Part shown: positions 24,821-33,024 of the stretch, piece by piece | Position numbering within the stretch: the stretch's first letter is position 1 | Layout of the letters: each line of letters starts with the position of its first letter | Source: Streptomyces sp. MJM8645 | GTDB taxonomy: Bacteria; Actinomycetota; Actinomycetes; Streptomycetales; Streptomycetaceae | Direction: 5' to 3' | Length of the DNA: 64,000 nucleotides | Assembly: GCF_001625365.1 (NCBI RefSeq) | Contig: NZ_LJJF01000001.1 | Span: 6,008,501-6,072,500, forward strand | Notes under the pieces: model-generated | Seen by the model: the letters and a program-made list of their open reading frames with translations, nothing else | Told to the model about the DNA's origin: nothing | Databases searched by the model: none | Program-made: the position numbers and the translations under genes

Positions 24821-26458
24821 GTGAAGCGAAAGCTCGCAGCTGTCGCCGTACTGTCGGCCACCGCCCTGCTGACCGGTGTGATCCAGGTGAGCACCGCCGC
24901 CCAGGCCAGCCCCGTCGCTGGCCTCCAGACCCAGGTCGACCACCAGCACGCGGCCGTGCTCGCGCTGGCCGGCGGCCAGTCCGGCCCGCTCGCCAAGGCC
25001 CTCGCCCTCGGCGAGAAGGAGCGGCTCGTCGCCAAGGACGCCGTGGTCGACAAGGACGGCACCCGGCACCTGCGCTTCGAGCGCACCTACGCCGGCCTGC
25101 CGGTGCTCGGCGGTGACCTGGTCGTCCACCAGAAGGCCAACGGCTCGGTCAAGTCGGTCGACAAGGCGGTCTCCGCCAAGCTCGCGCTGCCGAGCCTGAC
25201 CCCGCAGATCCCGGCCGACCAGGCCGCCACGCAGGCCACCGGCGCGGTCAAGGCCACCGTCGGGGTCACCCTCGACGCCGACGAGTCCCCGCTGGCCGAC
25301 GTGCACCAGACCGGCAAGGCCGAACTGGTCGTCTGGGCGACCGACGGCAACCCGCGCCTGGCCTACCGGACCACCGTCGAGGGCGTTCGCGCCGACGGCA
25401 CCCCGAGCAACCAGGTGCTCGTCACCGACGCCGCCACCGGCAAGGTGCTGTCCACCCACGAGAAGATCCAGACCGCCGCCGGCACCGGCAAGGGCGTCTT
25501 CGTCGGCCAGGTGCCGCTCACCACCGCGCAGAGCGGCTCCAGCTACTCGCTGAAGGACGACAGCCGCGGCGGCCAGTCCACCACCGACATGAGCAACGGA
25601 ACCGCCGGCAACGGCTCGCTGTTCGCCAACACCTCCAACAACTTCGGCGACGGCACTGCCAGTAACCGCGAATCCGCCGCCGTGGACGCCCAGTTCGGCG
25701 CGGCCACCACGTGGGACTTCTACAAGAACACCTTCGGCCGCAACGGCATCCGCAACGACGGTGTCGGCGCCGCGAGCCGCGTCCACTACGGCTCGAACTA
25801 CGTCAACGCCTTCTGGGACGACAGCTGCTTCTGCATGTCCTACGGCGACGGCAACGGCGACGCCGCCCCGCTCACCGAGATCGACGTGGCCGGCCACGAG
25901 ATGAGCCACGGCGTCACCGCCGCCACGGCGAACCTCAACTACGCGGGTGAGTCCGGCGGCCTCAACGAGGCCACCTCCGACATCATGGGCACGATGGTCG
26001 AGTGGTACGCCAACCTGCCCTCCAACCCGCCGAACTACTGGATCGGCGAGCTGATCAACCTGAACGGCAACGGCACCCCGCTGCGCTACATGGACCAGCC
26101 CAGCAAGGACGGCCAGTCCGCCGACTCCTGGTCCGCCGACGTGGGCAACCTCGACGTGCACTACTCGTCGGGCGTGGCGAACCACTTCTTCTACCTGCTG
26201 TCGGAGGGCAGCGGCGCGAAGAGCATCAACGGGTTCGACTACAACAGCCCGACGGCCGACGGCTCCTCGCTCGCGGGCATCGGCCGGGACAAGGCCGCGC
26301 AGATCTGGTACCGCGCGCTGACCGTCTACTTCACCTCCACCACCGACTACGCGGGCGCCCGGGCGGGCACCCTCAGCGCGGCGGCGGACCTGTACGGCAA
26401 CGGCAGCGCCGAGTACAACGCGGTCGCGGCCACCTGGACGGCGGTCAACGTCAACTGA
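24821..26458 (+). CDS. Secreted M4-family (thermolysin-like) metalloprotease
   Basis: The 545-aa preproprotein starts with a Sec signal peptide (KRKLAAVAVLSATALLTGV, cleavage near AQA-S), then an FTP/PepSY-type propeptide to about residue 200. The catalytic domain has the zinc motif HEMSHGVT and the downstream glutamate in GGLNEATSD, plus the active-site-region histidine in VHYSSGVANHFF. It would be exported and activated by removal of the propeptide, acting as an extracellular endopeptidase. GTG at 24821 is supported by GGAAGGA eight bases upstream. A strong hairpin follows the gene. Confidence 0.93.
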   Translation: MKRKLAAVAVLSATALLTGVIQVSTAAQASPVAGLQTQVDHQHAAVLALAGGQSGPLAKALALGEKERLVAKDAVVDKDGTRHLRFERTYAGLPVLGGDLVVHQKANGSVKSVDKAVSAKLALPSLTPQIPADQAATQATGAVKATVGVTLDADESPLADVHQTGKAELVVWATDGNPRLAYRTTVEGVRADGTPSNQVLVTDAATGKVLSTHEKIQTAAGTGKGVFVGQVPLTTAQSGSSYSLKDDSRGGQSTTDMSNGTAGNGSLFANTSNNFGDGTASNRESAAVDAQFGAATTWDFYKNTFGRNGIRNDGVGAASRVHYGSNYVNAFWDDSCFCMSYGDGNGDAAPLTEIDVAGHEMSHGVTAATANLNYAGESGGLNEATSDIMGTMVEWYANLPSNPPNYWIGELINLNGNGTPLRYMDQPSKDGQSADSWSADVGNLDVHYSSGVANHFFYLLSEGSGAKSINGFDYNSPTADGSSLAGIGRDKAAQIWYRALTVYFTSTTDYAGARAGTLSAAADLYGNGSAEYNAVAATWTAVNVN

Positions 26459-26511
26459 CAACCGCCTGAGTGGGCCCTGCCGAATCGTGGGTGCCGGCCG
26501 GCAGGGCCGCA

Positions 26512-26552
26512 CGGCGGGGGCGACGGTGTGCGGACCACCGTCGCCCCCGCCG
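26512..26552. terminator. Bidirectional hairpin terminator
   Basis: A perfect 17-bp GC-rich stem (26512-26528 with 26536-26552) with a 7-base loop lies between the convergent protease and MFS genes; its right arm touches the MFS stop codon. It should end transcription from both sides. Confidence 0.85.
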
Positions 26553-27872
26553 TCATGTGCGCGGGGCGCGGCGCACGGGCGCGGCGATGCGAGGTCGGGC
26601 GCCGGAACCGCCAGGCCGACCGTCGGACCGACCTTTGGTTGGAGCGGTTGGAGCGGTTGGAGCGGTCGGAGCGGTCGGAATACGGCGGCGGTAGCGCTGT
26701 TCGGTCGCGGTGCACGCGGCGAGCAGCAGGGCGGCCGCCGCCGCGGCCGCGGTGATCGCGAACGGCGCGGCGGCCGCGAAGTGCGTGGTCGCCCAGCCGC
26801 CCAGGAAGGTGCCGGCCGACTGAGCCAGGATCAGCGCGCTGACCAGCGCCGCCATCGCCTCGCCCAGCCGGACGGCCGGCACCGTCCGCTCGACCAGGCC
26901 GAACATCGTGATCATCTGCGGTGCGACCGCCACCCCGAGGAGGCCCACGGCGGCGGTCAGGCTCCACAGGCTCCCGGCGGAGACGAGCAGGACGCAGGCG
27001 GCGGCGAACAGCAGCACCGTGCCCGCCCGCAGCCGGGACGCCAACTCCCACCGGGCGGGCAGGCCCGCGGCGGCGATCCCGGCCAGGGAACTGGTGAACC
27101 CGATGAAGCCGTACAGCAGTCCGGCGGCGCCCGGCCGGCCCAGGGCCTCCGTGGTGGCGGTCACCCCGACCTGCACCGAGCCGAAACACGCGCCCAGCAG
27201 CGCCATCCCGGCCAGCAGCAGGACGTAGGGCACGGTGAGCAGCCGCTCGGCGGAGCGGGCCGGGGACTTCGGGGTGCCGGGTGAGGCCGTTGGGTGCAGC
27301 GCGAACAGGGTCGCGCAGACGCCGGACAGCACGGCCGCCACGAGCAGGCCGACGGCGGGGGAGGAGACGGTGGCGAGGACTCCGACCAGTGCGGGCCCGG
27401 CGGTGAAACCGACCTCGTCGACGATCCCGTCCAGCGACAGCATGACGGAGGTCAACTCCTTTTCACCAGCGGCCAATCGGACCCACCGGCTGCGCGACAG
27501 CGGGCCGACCAGCGGGACGGACAGGCCGACCACGGCGGCAGGCGCGAGCTGCCAGCCGAGGGCCGACCCGCGTTGCGAGGCGGCCACCAGCACCACCAGT
27601 GCCGTCGCGTTGACCAGCGCGGCGACCAGCCCGACCGTCCGCTGCCCTCGGCCGTCCGCCAGCCGACCCACCAGCGGACCGCCGACCGCTTGGCCGACCG
27701 CCAGCGCGCCGGCGACCAGGGAGCCGCGCCACACGCTGTCGGTGTTCCGGCTCACCAGCAGCAGGGTGCCGATCGGGCTCATCGCGTTCGGCAGCCGACC
27801 GAGCAGCGACCACAGCAGCACCCGGCCGCCGGTCAGTTGCGCTGCTGTACGGAACTTCACGACCACGGACAT
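26553..27872 (-). CDS. MFS transporter
   Basis: The 439-aa membrane protein has about twelve hydrophobic segments and an MFS loop motif GPLVGRLADGRGQRTVG near residue 75. No substrate-specific feature is recognised; efflux of a small molecule is most likely. ATG at 27872 is used because upstream sequence is only a Pro-rich low-complexity frame. The C-terminal tail has PTAPTAPTAPT encoded by a 9-bp tandem repeat at 26637-26681. It lies downstream of the second siderophore-binding lipoprotein on the same strand, with a heptamer hairpin between them. Confidence 0.85.
   Translation of the reverse strand: MSVVVKFRTAAQLTGGRVLLWSLLGRLPNAMSPIGTLLLVSRNTDSVWRGSLVAGALAVGQAVGGPLVGRLADGRGQRTVGLVAALVNATALVVLVAASQRGSALGWQLAPAAVVGLSVPLVGPLSRSRWVRLAAGEKELTSVMLSLDGIVDEVGFTAGPALVGVLATVSSPAVGLLVAAVLSGVCATLFALHPTASPGTPKSPARSAERLLTVPYVLLLAGMALLGACFGSVQVGVTATTEALGRPGAAGLLYGFIGFTSSLAGIAAAGLPARWELASRLRAGTVLLFAAACVLLVSAGSLWSLTAAVGLLGVAVAPQMITMFGLVERTVPAVRLGEAMAALVSALILAQSAGTFLGGWATTHFAAAAPFAITAAAAAAALLLAACTATEQRYRRRIPTAPTAPTAPTAPTKGRSDGRPGGSGARPRIAAPVRRAPRT
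26637..26681 (-). repeat. 9-bp tandem repeat, 5 copies, in MFS C-terminus
   Basis: Five 9-bp units (ggttggagc/ggtcggagc on the plus strand) encode the repeated Ala-Pro-Thr tripeptide near the MFS C-terminus. Confidence 0.8.
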
Positions 27873-28216
27873 CGGTACGCCCCCACACGGAGCCGGTGCG
27901 GGCGCCCGCCTCCCGCCACCGGCCCGACCAGGCGACAGCGACCTGCGGGTGAGCCTCGACGGTAGGGGCGCGTCCGGGGGGTGGGTAATCGGTCGATCGA
28001 CCAGTGGCGGCGGGGGCGGGGGGCGGGGCGGGGTTGGAGGAGTGGACAACGGGCGAGGCGTGAGAGACCGCGGCGAACAGATGACAGATAACAGATTTCA
28101 ACATCTGTTATCTGTTTTCTGTTATCTGTCGGCCGTCATCTGTTCGCCGTCGTCTGTCGGGTGTCCGCCGCCATCGGTTCGTGCGCCGCCGTCGGTCCGT
28201 GCGCTGCCGAGCGCGC
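27873..28216 (-). other. Intergenic region between MFS and second receptor
   Basis: About 340 bases hold the heptamer hairpin (28084-28115) and a C/G-rich stretch before the MFS start. No gene is supported. Confidence 0.6.
28084..28115. terminator. Heptamer palindrome after second siderophore receptor
   Basis: Arms acagataacagat (28084-28096) and atctgttatctgt (28103-28115) are perfectly complementary around a 6-base loop. The sequence belongs to the same family as those at 6002, 13295 and 33956. It follows the lipoprotein gene on the minus strand by about 100 bases. Confidence 0.7.
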
Positions 28217-29221
28217 TCAGGTCGCGAGGTCCTTCCGGATCTGGTCCAGGATCAAGCCGGCCCCGGTGTAGCCGATCCCGAGCATCCACAGGTTGTCGTC
28301 GACCCGGAACACCCGGCCGGTGCGGACGGCGTCCAGGTTCTTCCACAGTGCGCCATCGGTGATCCTGCCCTGGTCGGACTTGGCCGTGTCCCCGTAGACC
28401 GAGTAGAAGATGACGTCGGCCGCCGCCTGGTCCACCTGCTCGGGGCTGATCTCGACCGAGAACCCGGGCTTGTCCTGGTTGGCGGGCCGGCCGAGCCCGA
28501 GGTCCTTGAACAGTGAGCCGACGAAGGTGTCGTTGAGGTACAGCCTGGTCGGCGCGCCCGCGAGGAAACGAGCCATCTCGACCCGGGTGGCGGCGGCCTT
28601 GGCCGGGCCGCCGAGTGCGGTGACGAGGTCCCGCGCCTTCGTCCGGTACGCCGCGTCGGCCGCTTCGGCTTCGGCCTGCCGGCCCATCGCCTCGGCGTGC
28701 AGCCGGACGTTCTCCTTCCAGGTGGGCCCGGTGGTCTTGGACAGCACGGTCGGCGCGATCTTCGCCAGTTCGTCGTACCGCTTGTCGTCGCGCACCTGGT
28801 TGCTCAGGATGAGGTCCGGCCGCAGCGCCGCGATCGCCTCCAGGTTGGGCTGCCCGATGGCGCCGACGGCCTTCGTCGCGGCCAGCCGTTCGGCGGGCAG
28901 GTAGGCGGGGAAGGGCGCACCCTCGGTGACGGTGGTCGCGCCGACCGGCGTGAGCCCGAGAGTGACCACCGAGTCCAACGCGTCGGTGTCCAGCGCCACC
29001 ACCCGGGTGGCCCGGGCCGGTACGGTGCTCTCGCCGCGAGCGTGCCGGACGGTCCGTGGGCCAGCCCCGCTGGATCCGCCGGAACCGCCGGAACCGCCGG
29101 ACCCGCCGGTCGAACCGGCGGACGGCGCTGGCGAGTTCGGGCCGCAGGCGGCGAGGGTGAGGCCCGGGGCGAGCCCGGCGGCGAGGCCGAGCGCGGCGCG
29201 GCGACTGAGCGGTCTGGGCAT
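28217..29221 (-). CDS. Siderophore-binding lipoprotein (paralogue of 13440-14429)
   Basis: The 334-aa protein has a twin-arginine-like leader (PLSRRAALGLAAG) ending in a lipobox LTLAAC, a Gly/Ser repeat linker (TGGSGGSGGSGG), and a FecB-type binding domain. Segments RVVALDTDALDSVVTLGLTPVGA and PNLEAIAALRPDLILS closely parallel the receptor at 13440, so the two are paralogues. It has no permease of its own here and probably feeds a shared transporter. ATG at 29221 is used since GGAGG lies eight bases upstream; that ribosome site is locked in a hairpin. Confidence 0.9.
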   Translation of the reverse strand: MPRPLSRRAALGLAAGLAPGLTLAACGPNSPAPSAGSTGGSGGSGGSGGSSGAGPRTVRHARGESTVPARATRVVALDTDALDSVVTLGLTPVGATTVTEGAPFPAYLPAERLAATKAVGAIGQPNLEAIAALRPDLILSNQVRDDKRYDELAKIAPTVLSKTTGPTWKENVRLHAEAMGRQAEAEAADAAYRTKARDLVTALGGPAKAAATRVEMARFLAGAPTRLYLNDTFVGSLFKDLGLGRPANQDKPGFSVEISPEQVDQAAADVIFYSVYGDTAKSDQGRITDGALWKNLDAVRTGRVFRVDDNLWMLGIGYTGAGLILDQIRKDLAT

Positions 29222-29229
29222 CGGCGGTT

Positions 29230-29278
29230 CCTCCAACGGGCGGGCAGGGCGCGGGAATCCCTGCCCTCCCGTTGGAGG
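29230..29278 (-). promoter_or_regulatory. Hairpin that covers the ribosome site of the second receptor
   Basis: A 20-bp stem with one mismatch (29230-29249 with 29259-29278, 9-base loop) lies between the MerR stop and the receptor start. On the minus-strand RNA its 3' arm contains the GGAGG ribosome site of the receptor gene. It could be a terminator for merR, a translational lock, or both. Confidence 0.65.
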
Positions 29279-29280
29279 GG

Positions 29281-30069
29281 TTACGCCTCGGTGTCGTTCT
29301 CCCGTCGCTGGCGCAGCAGTTCGTCGTACTCGGCGGGCACCCGCCGGTCCATCGCGAGGGCGAACTGCGCGTCGATGACCGTACGGGCCAGCGGCCGCAC
29401 CCGCAGGATGCGCTCGGTGAGCCGGGCCGCTTCGCCGGGCGGCAGTGGGGCGTCGGCGGCGAGGGCGCCGAGCAGGTGCTCGCCGACCACGTCGATGAAG
29501 ATCTCGGCGATGGCTTCCACGTGCTCCTGGGTGCGCCGGCTGGCGTCCAGCACCACGGAGAGCGGTACGCCCTCGGCGACGAGTGCGGTGGTGGCGTCCA
29601 TCAGGCGGCGGCTGATGTGGGTGATCCCGTCGTCGTCGATCGTGATGTAGCCCTGGGCGATCGACTCGGCGGTGTTCTCCTCGGTGAGCTGGTCGTTGAA
29701 GACGGTCTTGAGCTCGTCCCAGTCCAGGCGCACCGGGGTCTCGTCCGACCAGGGGGCGACGATCGCGGCCTCCAGCCCGATCAGCTCGGCGACGTCCCGC
29801 CCGCTCTCGCCGGCGCCGATCAGTTCGGCGATGCCGCCCAGGGTGTGGCCGCGGTCCAGCAGTTCGCCGATCATCCGCAGCCGGGCCAGGTGCTCCTCGC
29901 CGTACCAGGCGATCCGGCCCTCCTTGCGCGGCGGCTGGAGCAGTTTGCGCTCGCGGTAGAAGCGCAGTGTCCGGCTGGTGATGCCGGCCGCTTCGGCCAG
30001 TTCCTCCACCCGGTACTCGCGTTTTCCGTCACCCGCAGCAGCTCTGACCTTGTCCACGGCGATCAGCAT
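29281..30069 (-). CDS. MerR-family transcriptional regulator
   Basis: The 262-aa protein has an N-terminal MerR winged-helix domain (YRVEELAEAAGITSRTLRFYRERKLLQPPRKEGRIAWYGEEHLARL, residues about 18-62) and a longer helical effector region without the cysteines of metal-type MerR. It resembles regulators divergent from monooxygenase operons and probably binds the nested palindrome at 30146. ATG at 30069 has GGAGG upstream. On the other side it runs into the siderophore receptor gene on the same strand. Confidence 0.87.
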   Translation of the reverse strand: MLIAVDKVRAAAGDGKREYRVEELAEAAGITSRTLRFYRERKLLQPPRKEGRIAWYGEEHLARLRMIGELLDRGHTLGGIAELIGAGESGRDVAELIGLEAAIVAPWSDETPVRLDWDELKTVFNDQLTEENTAESIAQGYITIDDDGITHISRRLMDATTALVAEGVPLSVVLDASRRTQEHVEAIAEIFIDVVGEHLLGALAADAPLPPGEAARLTERILRVRPLARTVIDAQFALAMDRRVPAEYDELLRQRRENDTEA

Positions 30070-30466
30070 AGGTCCGCCACCTCCGAAGGCTCCCGGAATC
30101 CGGGTGGCCGCGCTTCTTCCATCCGGTGTCAGCAAGGGCTACCCTGCCAATCATGCCAGTGATTACTGGCGCGATTGGCGAGGCTCCGATGCCAGTCGTC
30201 GGGGGAGCCCTCTCGGCAGTACGGCAAGGCAGTACACAGGGCAGCACGCAGAGCATCATGCAGGGCAGCACCAGAGCGATACCGCGGCGTCACCCGGGCG
30301 CGTCAGGGCAACATCAGGGCAGCGCCAGGGCGGTACGAGAGCAGTCGAGCACAGTACGAGCACGGCGCCGTCGGCGCGCCAGGGTCCGTGCCAGGAGGCG
30401 CGGCACGAGCGGGCGCCACGGTACGGCAGCGCGAAGATCATCGCCCCACCCTCAGGAGGAGGCCGC
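30070..30466. other. Divergent control region, MerR / monooxygenase
   Basis: About 400 bases separate the divergent genes. They hold a nested palindrome (30146-30179) and, from about 30213 to 30360, a run of degenerate 10-11-bp direct repeats of the form cagggcagcac. Open frames in the repeats have no ribosome site and are not called. Confidence 0.6.
30146..30179. promoter_or_regulatory. Nested 34-bp palindrome, candidate MerR operator
   Basis: Outer arms gccaatc (30146-30152) and gattggc (30173-30179) enclose inner arms gccagt (30155-30160) and actggc (30165-30170). It lies between divergent merR and the monooxygenase operon, the normal location of a MerR-type operator. Confidence 0.65.
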
Positions 30467-32029
30467 ATGGCATCCAGCAGCAAGCGCCCCCGCTCCGGCA
30501 CGTCCGGTGCCCCCGCGGCGGACGAGGCCGTCCCGCACGTGCGGGTGGCGGTGATCGGCTCCGGCTTCGGCGGTCTCGGCGCCGCGGTCCGGCTGCGCCG
30601 CGCCGGGATCACCGACTTCGTCGTCCTGGAGCGCGCGGACTCGGTCGGCGGCACCTGGCGCGACAACAGCTACCCCGGCTGCGCCTGCGACGTGCCCTCG
30701 CACCTCTACTCCTTCTCCTTCGCGCCCAACCCCGCGTGGCCGCGCAGCTTCTCCGGCCAGCCGGACATCCGCGCCTACCTGGAGAAGGTCGCCACCGTCT
30801 TCGGCCTCCGTCCGCATCTTCGGTTCAACACCGAAGTTCTGGAGGCACGTTGGGAGGCCGAGCAGGTCCGCTGGCGGATCGCCACCTCGGCCGGCCAGTG
30901 GACCGCGGACGCCGTGGTCTCCGCTGCCGGACCGCTGGCCGATCCGCAGATCCCCGACCTGCCGGGGCTCGGCGCCTTCCCCGGCAAGGTGTTCCACTCC
31001 TCCCGCTGGGACCACGACTACGACCTGACCGGCAAGCGGGTCGCGATCGTCGGCACCGGAGCGTCCGCCGCCCAGATCATCCCGTCGATCCAGCCGAAGG
31101 TCGGCAAGTTGACGGTCTTCCAGCGCACGCCCGCCTGGGTCCTGCCGCGCCGGGACCGCGAGATCAGCCAGCTGGAGAAGTGGCTGCACGACCGCGTACC
31201 GGTCACCGGGAAGATCCGCCGCGGCACCCTGTTCGCCCTCCGGGAGCTCCAGGTGGACGCCTTCGTGCGCCGCCCGGGAATGCTGCGCGTGGTCCAGCAA
31301 CTCGCCGAACGCCACCTCGTCCAGGGCGTTCCCGACCCGGCCCTGCGCGCCAAGCTCACCCCGGACTACCGGATCGGCTGCAAGCGCATCCTGCTCAGCA
31401 ACACCTACTACCCGGCGCTCGCCGCGGCCAACACCGAGGTCGTCGCCTCCGGCCTGCGCGAACTGCGCGGCTCCACCCTGCTCGCCGCCGACGGCAGTGA
31501 GCACGAGGTCGACGCCATCGTCTTCGGCACCGGCTTCCACGTCACCGACATGCCCATCGGGGCCCGGGTGTTCGGCGCCAACGGCACCAGCCTGGCGGAG
31601 GAGTGGAAGGACGGCATGGAGGCGCTGCGCGGCTCGGCCGTGCACGGCTTCCCGAACCTGTTCTTCGTGATCGGCCCCAACACCGGCCTCGGCAACAGCT
31701 CGATGATCCTGATGATCGAGTCCCAACTGAACTACCTGATCGACGCGTTGACCACGCTCGGGTCGATCGGTGCCACCGCGATGCAGCCCACCGCCCGGGC
31801 CCAGCGGCAGTGGAACCTCGAACTCCAGCACCGGATGGACCGCACCGTCTGGACCACCGGCGGCTGCCGCAGCTGGTACCTGGATCCGAACGGCAAGAAC
31901 ACCGTGCTCTGGCCCGGCTCCACCACCGCGTTCCGCCGCGCCACCCGCAAGGTCGACCTCGGCGAGTACGAACTGATCATGCGCGCCGGCCAGGACGCCG
32001 CCCCTGCCGTGCAGGAGGTGTCCGCATGA
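30467..32029 (+). CDS. Baeyer-Villiger-type flavin monooxygenase
   Basis: The 520-aa protein has the FAD-binding GSGFGGLGAAVRLRRAG, the Baeyer-Villiger fingerprint FPGKVFHSSRWD (about residues 171-182) and the NADPH-binding GTGASAAQIIPSI. Such enzymes insert oxygen next to ketones or oxidise related substrates using NADPH and O2. AGGAGG precedes the ATG. It is the first gene of a three-gene operon with a hydrolase and an SDR, all linked by ATGA overlaps, similar in order to the mymA-lipR-SDR genes of mycobacteria. Regulation by the divergent MerR is likely. Confidence 0.92.
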   Translation: MASSSKRPRSGTSGAPAADEAVPHVRVAVIGSGFGGLGAAVRLRRAGITDFVVLERADSVGGTWRDNSYPGCACDVPSHLYSFSFAPNPAWPRSFSGQPDIRAYLEKVATVFGLRPHLRFNTEVLEARWEAEQVRWRIATSAGQWTADAVVSAAGPLADPQIPDLPGLGAFPGKVFHSSRWDHDYDLTGKRVAIVGTGASAAQIIPSIQPKVGKLTVFQRTPAWVLPRRDREISQLEKWLHDRVPVTGKIRRGTLFALRELQVDAFVRRPGMLRVVQQLAERHLVQGVPDPALRAKLTPDYRIGCKRILLSNTYYPALAAANTEVVASGLRELRGSTLLAADGSEHEVDAIVFGTGFHVTDMPIGARVFGANGTSLAEEWKDGMEALRGSAVHGFPNLFFVIGPNTGLGNSSMILMIESQLNYLIDALTTLGSIGATAMQPTARAQRQWNLELQHRMDRTVWTTGGCRSWYLDPNGKNTVLWPGSTTAFRRATRKVDLGEYELIMRAGQDAAPAVQEVSA

Positions 32030-33024
32030 GCGCCGCCGAGCTGCCCGCCGAGTACGTCCCGCCGACGCCTGTCGAGGAGTTGAGCATCCGATCGGCGGAC
32101 GGGATCCGGCTGCACGCCGAGGTGCACGGCCAGCCCGGGGCGCCCACCGTCGTGCTCGCCCACGGCTGGACCTGCTCAACCGCCTTCTGGGCACCGGTGA
32201 TCCGCCAACTCTCCGACCGTTACCGAGTGGTGGCGTACGACCAGCGCGGCCACGGGCACAGCGAGATCCCGCCGAGCCGGGTCCGCTACTCCACCCGGGC
32301 GCTGGCCGAGGACCTCTCCGCCGTCCTCGCCCGGACCGTCCCGGCGGGGGAGAAGGCCGTGCTCGCCGGGCACAGCATGGGCGGGATGACCATCATGGCC
32401 GCCGGCGGCCGCCCGGAGATCGCCGACCGGACCGCCGCCGCCGTCCTGGTCTCCACCGGGCCGGGGGAGCTGGTGGCCGAACTCACCGTGCTGCCCGAGG
32501 CGGTGCGCTCCCCGGGGCTGCGCCGCTTCCTGAACCGCCAGCTGCTGCGCTCCCGGCTGCCGCTCGGACCGGTCTCGCCGGTCAGCCGTGTCGCGCTCAA
32601 GTACGCGACCATGGGCCCGGGTTCGTCCGCCGGTCAGGTGGAGGCGACGGCCCGGATCGTGCACGCCTGCCCGACCGCCGTCCGCGCCAACTGGGCGGGC
32701 GTCCTCGACCGTCTGGACGTCCACGCCGGGCTCGCCCGGCTCGCCGTACCGACCGCCGTCGTGGTCGGCACCGCGGACCGGCTGACCCCGCCGGTGCACG
32801 CACACCGGATCGTTGCCGAACTCGCCGACCCGCAGGGGCTGTTGCTGCTTCCTGGGGTTGGGCACATGGCGCCGCTGGAGCGGCCGGTGGAGGTCGCGGC
32901 CGAGATCCACCGCTTGGCCGCCGCGTACCTGTCCGCCGCGCCCGCTTCCGTCTCCGCTCCTGCCTCCTCCACATCTGCCTCCTCCGCCTCTGCGCCCGTT
33001 TCGGAGAGGACCGCCGCCGCATGA
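32026..33024 (+). CDS. Alpha/beta hydrolase of the monooxygenase operon
   Basis: The 332-aa protein shows the alpha/beta-hydrolase marks HGWTCSTAFW, DQRGHGHSE, nucleophile elbow GHSMGGM, and the histidine in GVGHMAPLERP. It may hydrolyse the ester or lactone made by the Baeyer-Villiger enzyme encoded upstream. ATGA overlaps on both ends couple it to its neighbours. The C-terminal tail is a Ser/Ala/Pro low-complexity stretch. Confidence 0.9.
   Translation: MSAAELPAEYVPPTPVEELSIRSADGIRLHAEVHGQPGAPTVVLAHGWTCSTAFWAPVIRQLSDRYRVVAYDQRGHGHSEIPPSRVRYSTRALAEDLSAVLARTVPAGEKAVLAGHSMGGMTIMAAGGRPEIADRTAAAVLVSTGPGELVAELTVLPEAVRSPGLRRFLNRQLLRSRLPLGPVSPVSRVALKYATMGPGSSAGQVEATARIVHACPTAVRANWAGVLDRLDVHAGLARLAVPTAVVVGTADRLTPPVHAHRIVAELADPQGLLLLPGVGHMAPLERPVEVAAEIHRLAAAYLSAAPASVSAPASSTSASSASAPVSERTAAA

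Noticed and set aside
30467..32029. Ornithine/lysine N-hydroxylase for a hydroxamate siderophore
   Set aside because: The Baeyer-Villiger fingerprint FPGKVFHSSRWD and the operon with hydrolase and SDR identify a different flavin monooxygenase, and no iron box precedes it.
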